Source: Dyella_B sp035486915
Lineage (GTDB): Bacteria > Pseudomonadota > Gammaproteobacteria > Xanthomonadales > Rhodanobacteraceae
Direction of reading: 5' to 3'
DNA length: 17,008 bases
Assembly: GCF_035486915.1 (NCBI RefSeq)
Contig: NZ_DATHMR010000001.1
Location: 1-17,008, forward strand
The position numbers were made by a program, and so were the translations under genes. Shown here piece after piece: positions 14,754 through 17,008 of the stretch (positions are counted from its first letter, which is position 1; each line of letters begins with the position of its first letter). The notes beneath the pieces are model-generated. The model was given only the letters and a program-made list of their open reading frames with translations. It made no database searches and had not been told where the DNA came from.

Positions 14754-15181
14754 TTGCCTGCTTCCGACTGCGTCGGCGTCGTGGCGATGGAGAGGTGAGT
14801 AAAACCAAGTTGCCCAAGCGCATCCATGGCGGTAACAACGTTCTGGTGCGCTGTCATGGCATCCGCGCGAATGGTGACAGTCTGGTTGCGGTCGTCACCG
14901 GCCACGCTGGCGATGGCCGCTTTCAGCGGCTCGACGCCCTCACCCATCACTTCGTCGCTACCCACGTAGAAATGGCCCTCGCGATCCACCATGACGGTAA
15001 TCGCCGGAGGCTGCATATCGCGATCTTCCGCGCTCGCCTGCGGTAATTCTACCTTCAGGCGCGAATGCTGCACGAACGTCGTCGTGAGCACAAAGAACAT
15101 CAAAAGCGTCAGCAGTACGTCGATCAACGAAACTACGTTGATCTCGAAATCATCGTTGCGACGGTCGTTACCGATACGCAT
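14750..15181 (-). CDS. exbD: ExbD/TolR-family proton channel subunit
   Basis: This 143-residue protein has a short cytoplasmic N-terminus, then one membrane helix (about 16-36, VVSLIDVLLTLLMFFVLTT) with the conserved proton-handling Asp21, then a periplasmic domain. This is the ExbD/TolR layout. With ExbB it forms a proton-driven motor that energises envelope processes through TonB-like partners; no tonB gene is visible here. Its start follows the inverted-repeat element by four bases, and the AGG that may act as ribosome binding site lies in the repeat end. It is coupled to msbA by an ATGA overlap. Confidence 0.93.
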   Translation of the reverse strand: MRIGNDRRNDDFEINVVSLIDVLLTLLMFFVLTTTFVQHSRLKVELPQASAEDRDMQPPAITVMVDREGHFYVGSDEVMGEGVEPLKAAIASVAGDDRNQTVTIRADAMTAHQNVVTAMDALGQLGFTHLSIATTPTQSEAGK

Positions 15182-15216
15182 ATCAGAGCCTGATTACGGT
15201 CTCGGCGTAGCCCGCG

Positions 15217-15315
15217 TTGTCACGGTGCGTCCGCCAGGTGGTAGTGCACGGCGCCGCGCCTGCCTGGCTGGCGAGCCAAGCCGCGCGCTGCCGCATGGTG
15301 GACGCACCATGACAA
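15217..15315. repeat. Internal long hairpin 1 of the element
   Basis: TTGTCACGGTGCGTCC (15217-15232) faces GGACGCACCATGACAA (15300-15315), with 15 of 16 pairs. Pairing continues inward, with wobbles and a few mismatches, to about 15252/15280. At the tip TGGCT (15265-15269) and AGCCA (15274-15278) close a GGCG loop. Confidence 0.75.
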
Positions 15316-15324
15316 CCCTTCGGG

Positions 15325-15419
15325 CCGGGGCTGTTTGCCCGCCGGGCTGCGTCCTCACTCAGTTGTGTATCGACATACACGTCTTCGTTCCTCCTTGCCC
15401 GTCGAGCAAACAGTCCCGG
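15325..15419. repeat. Internal hairpin 2 of the element
   Basis: CCGGGGCTGTTTGC (15325-15338) pairs with GCAAACAGTCCCGG (15406-15419), 14 bp with one wobble. Pairing extends to about 15346/15398 with two mismatches. Within the loop GTGTATCGACATACAC (15365-15380) forms its own perfect 6-bp stem. Confidence 0.7.
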
Positions 15420-15450
15420 CGCGGGCCACGCCGAGATCGTAATCGGGCTC

Positions 15451-16125
15451 TTAGACCGATGCCTTTCCGCCTGCCACCGATGCACGACGCGGACGTGGCG
15501 TCGCGGCAGGTGTTGCAGAGATGGTCAGGTCATCCAACAGCAGCGTGGCCTGCTTTTCCATGTCCACGCAATAACCAGCGACCTTCGAACGGAAATAGCG
15601 ATGCAGCACGTACGCGGGAATGGCCACGGTGAGACCGGCGGCAGTGCAGATCAGCGCTTCGCCGATGCCACCCGCCATCTTGGTGGGATCGGCCATGCCG
15701 CCAACCATCACCTCCATGAACATGCGAATCAGACCAATCACGGTGCCGAACAGACCGAGCAGCGGACCGATCAACGCGATGGTGCCGAGCGTATTGAGAT
15801 AACGCTCCATGCGATGCACCACATGGCGGCCGGTGTCTTCGATGCGTTCCTTGATTAACTCACGCGGACGATTGCGCACAGCCAGCGCAGCAGCGAGCAG
15901 TTCACCCAGCGGTGAGCCGCTCGAAAGCTTTTCGATGTGCTCCGGATCGAGCTGATCGGATTGTGCCCATTCGCGCACTTCCTGAGACAGTCCAGGCGGT
16001 AGCACGGATGCGCGCCGCAAGGTCCAGCAGCGCTCCAACACGATCGCCAGCGCCACCGCCGAGCAGATCAGAATGGGCGCCATCGCCCAGCCGCCAGCCA
16101 TCAGAATCTGAAACAAATCACCCAC
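15451..16125 (-). CDS. exbB: ExbB/TolQ-family proton channel subunit
   Basis: From GTG 16125 the protein has 224 residues. A first membrane helix (about 12-32, GWAMAPILICSAVALAIVL) is followed by a cytoplasmic loop and the two conserved MotA/TolQ/ExbB helices: PLLGLFGTVIGLIRMF (121-136) and GIGEALICTAAGLTVAIPAY (153-172). A Pro/Arg-rich tail closes it. GTG 16125 is chosen because GGGAG sits six bases upstream. The longer ATG start at 16167 lies inside a candidate -10 box and lacks a ribosome binding site. ExbB forms the pentameric channel around ExbD. Its stop touches the inverted-repeat element that separates it from exbD. Confidence 0.92.
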   Translation of the reverse strand: MGDLFQILMAGGWAMAPILICSAVALAIVLERCWTLRRASVLPPGLSQEVREWAQSDQLDPEHIEKLSSGSPLGELLAAALAVRNRPRELIKERIEDTGRHVVHRMERYLNTLGTIALIGPLLGLFGTVIGLIRMFMEVMVGGMADPTKMAGGIGEALICTAAGLTVAIPAYVLHRYFRSKVAGYCVDMEKQATLLLDDLTISATPAATPRPRRASVAGGKASV

Positions 16126-16131
16126 ATCCAA

Positions 16132-16136
16132 CTCCC
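16132..16136 (-). promoter_or_regulatory. Ribosome binding site deciding the exbB GTG start
   Basis: On the minus strand GGGAG is followed by six bases and GTG 16125. No comparable signal precedes the in-frame ATGs at 16167 and 16164. Confidence 0.6.
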
Positions 16137-16162
16137 GGACTTGCCGCTTGCCTGAAGCCGGC

Positions 16163-16168
16163 ATCATA
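16163..16168 (-). promoter_or_regulatory. Candidate extended -10 box of the exbB-exbD-msbA-lpxK unit
   Basis: On the minus strand TGCTATGAT in the 81-bp comEC-exbB gap resembles an extended -10 (TGnTATAAT). The -35 is poor (ACGGTA at 17 bp). Transcription would begin near 16156, about 30 nt before the GTG start. This is by-eye only. Confidence 0.35.
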
Positions 16169-16206
16169 GCAGCGTCGCTGTGACATACCGTGCGGCTTGT
16201 GGCAGT

Positions 16207-17008
16207 TCATTCCCGCCAATAACGCCGTTGCCGCTGCCGCCAGCGTATAGCGGTATAGGTGGCGGTGCGCGCCGGAAAATCAATCTGAATGGCGCCTTCC
16301 AAAGCCGTGTTAAGTACCGGCACGTCGGCGCTGGCGTAGCGCTGCAGCACCTCCGGCCGCGGGTGCCCGAAACGATTCAGCCAGCCGGTGGAAACGACGG
16401 CCAGCTCCGGTTTTGTTGTCGCAATAAAATCCGGGCTCGACGATGTCCGGCTACCGTGATGGGGCACCTGCAATACCAGTGGCAGCCCGGGCCGCCATTG
16501 CCTGGCGATGCGCGATTCAACGTCGGTGTCGATGTCCCCGGTCAACAGCATACGGCCACCCGCACCTGTGATGAGCAACACGCAGGATCGATCGTTGTCC
16601 GTTGACGCATCAGACGTGGCGGGACTCAACACATCGAAACGTACGCCGTCCCATTCCCAATGCTGACCGGCCATGCATGGTTCCATCGGAATCGACATGC
16701 GCTGCGGTTCGCCTGCGTAACGCTTTGCGGAAGGGAAAGCTTTCGCAACGGCTGGTGCGCCACCGGCGTGATCGTTGTCGCCGTGGCTGATCATCAAGAC
16801 GTCCACGCGATCCATGCCAAGTGCATGCAGCGACGGAATGACCACGGCTTCACCCAGGTCGAAACCGGATGGATAAAGCGCACCCGTGTCATACACCAGG
16901 ACATGGTCGCGCGTGCGCACCACCATCGACAGCCCCTGCCCGACATCAAGCATCCACGCCTGAAAGGCGCCGACCTCCGGCTCATGACGCACAGGCCAGA
17001 TCATGGGA
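16207..17008 (-). CDS. comEC: ComEC/Rec2 competence protein, C-terminal metallo-beta-lactamase domain (runs off right edge)
   Basis: About 267 codons of the C-terminus are present and the frame stays open to the window edge; the Met at 17004 is internal, not a start. The segment carries the ComEC hydrolase domain: MLDVGQGLSMVV, VYDTG, the metal site SHGDNDHAGG, LLTGDIDTDVE, VPHHGSRTS, and the late GHPRPEVLQRY with a conserved histidine. In full proteins this domain follows the Competence membrane domain that forms the inner-membrane channel for single-stranded DNA uptake. Its position upstream of exbB-exbD-msbA-lpxK is the usual order in Xanthomonadales. The stop at 16207 is 81 bp before the exbB start. 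Confidence 0.93.
   Translation of the reverse strand, partial: PMIWPVRHEPEVGAFQAWMLDVGQGLSMVVRTRDHVLVYDTGALYPSGFDLGEAVVIPSLHALGMDRVDVLMISHGDNDHAGGAPAVAKAFPSAKRYAGEPQRMSIPMEPCMAGQHWEWDGVRFDVLSPATSDASTDNDRSCVLLITGAGGRMLLTGDIDTDVESRIARQWRPGLPLVLQVPHHGSRTSSSPDFIATTKPELAVVSTGWLNRFGHPRPEVLQRYASADVPVLNTALEGAIQIDFPARTATYTAIRWRQRQRRYWRE

Larger units (their letters stand above)
15186..15450. repeat. Intergenic inverted-repeat element (about 265 bp, cloverleaf-forming)
   Basis: The ends are 31-bp inverted repeats (15186-15216 and 15420-15450), identical at 28 of 31 positions; the outer end reads GAGCC(T/C)GATTACG. They enclose, with almost no unpaired bases, hairpin 1 (15217-15315), a mini-hairpin CCC-TTC-GGG (15316-15324) and hairpin 2 (15325-15419). 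One end touches the exbB TAA and the other is four bases from the exbD ATG, so the element fills the whole gap. No supported gene lies inside and no clear target-site duplication was found. It looks like a non-autonomous mobile or intergenic repeat; an RNA processing element is the alternative. Confidence 0.8.

Noticed and set aside
15183..15485. A 100-codon minus-strand frame across the inverted-repeat element, rich in Arg and Ala
   Set aside because: It starts inside exbB, has no ribosome binding site, resembles no domain I know and is mostly composed of hairpin sequence. I treat it as a chance frame in GC-rich repeat DNA.
1..17008. Search for CRISPR arrays, transposases, phage genes, integrases or toxin-antitoxin pairs
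   Set aside because: No regular spaced repeats and no proteins of those families were seen; gene content is conserved chromosomal.

Overview
The window is GC-rich chromosomal DNA from a Gram-negative bacterium. It looks like a gammaproteobacterium of the Xanthomonadales (Lysobacterales), probably the Rhodanobacteraceae side (Dyella, Rhodanobacter or Luteibacter type). I infer this from the order comEC-exbB-exbD-msbA-lpxK, from a Kdo kinase (kdkA) beside a GT9 glycosyltransferase, and from protein character. No search was run. Almost every base is accounted for by ordinary housekeeping and envelope genes.

Left end (1-5261). A truncated GT39-family membrane glycosyltransferase runs leftwards off the edge. 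Facing it is a tightly overlapped rightward set: MoxR AAA+ ATPase, DUF58 protein, and TgpA-type membrane transglutaminase. Next comes a separate Slp-family outer-membrane lipoprotein, closed by a strong two-way terminator at 5278-5307.

Middle (5334-8851, all leftward). This is the conserved replication and repair group dnaX-ybaB-recR followed by a HinT-like HIT hydrolase. Upstream of dnaX lie two RNA genes on the same strand: the small bacterial SRP RNA (ffs) and tRNA-Ser(GGA).

Right half (8939-17008). This is an envelope and LPS block. kdkA and a metallo-beta-lactamase-fold hydrolase are translationally coupled and read leftwards. A heptosyltransferase-like GT9 gene diverges from kdkA and converges on a small DUF6165 gene. 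lpxK, msbA, exbD, exbB and the C-terminal part of comEC all read leftwards. Together LpxK (lipid A 4'-kinase), KdkA (Kdo kinase), the GT9 enzyme (inner core sugar) and MsbA (flipping lipid A-core) form a lipid A/core assembly and export set. ExbBD supplies proton-motive energy coupling.

The main unexplained structure is a roughly 265-bp element at 15186-15450 that fills the gap between exbB and exbD. It has 31-bp imperfect terminal inverted repeats enclosing two long hairpins and a mini-hairpin, so it can fold into a fully paired cloverleaf. It looks like a non-coding miniature mobile or intergenic repeat. Its inner end appears to supply the exbD ribosome binding site. I see no CRISPR array, prophage, transposase or obviously new multi-gene system.
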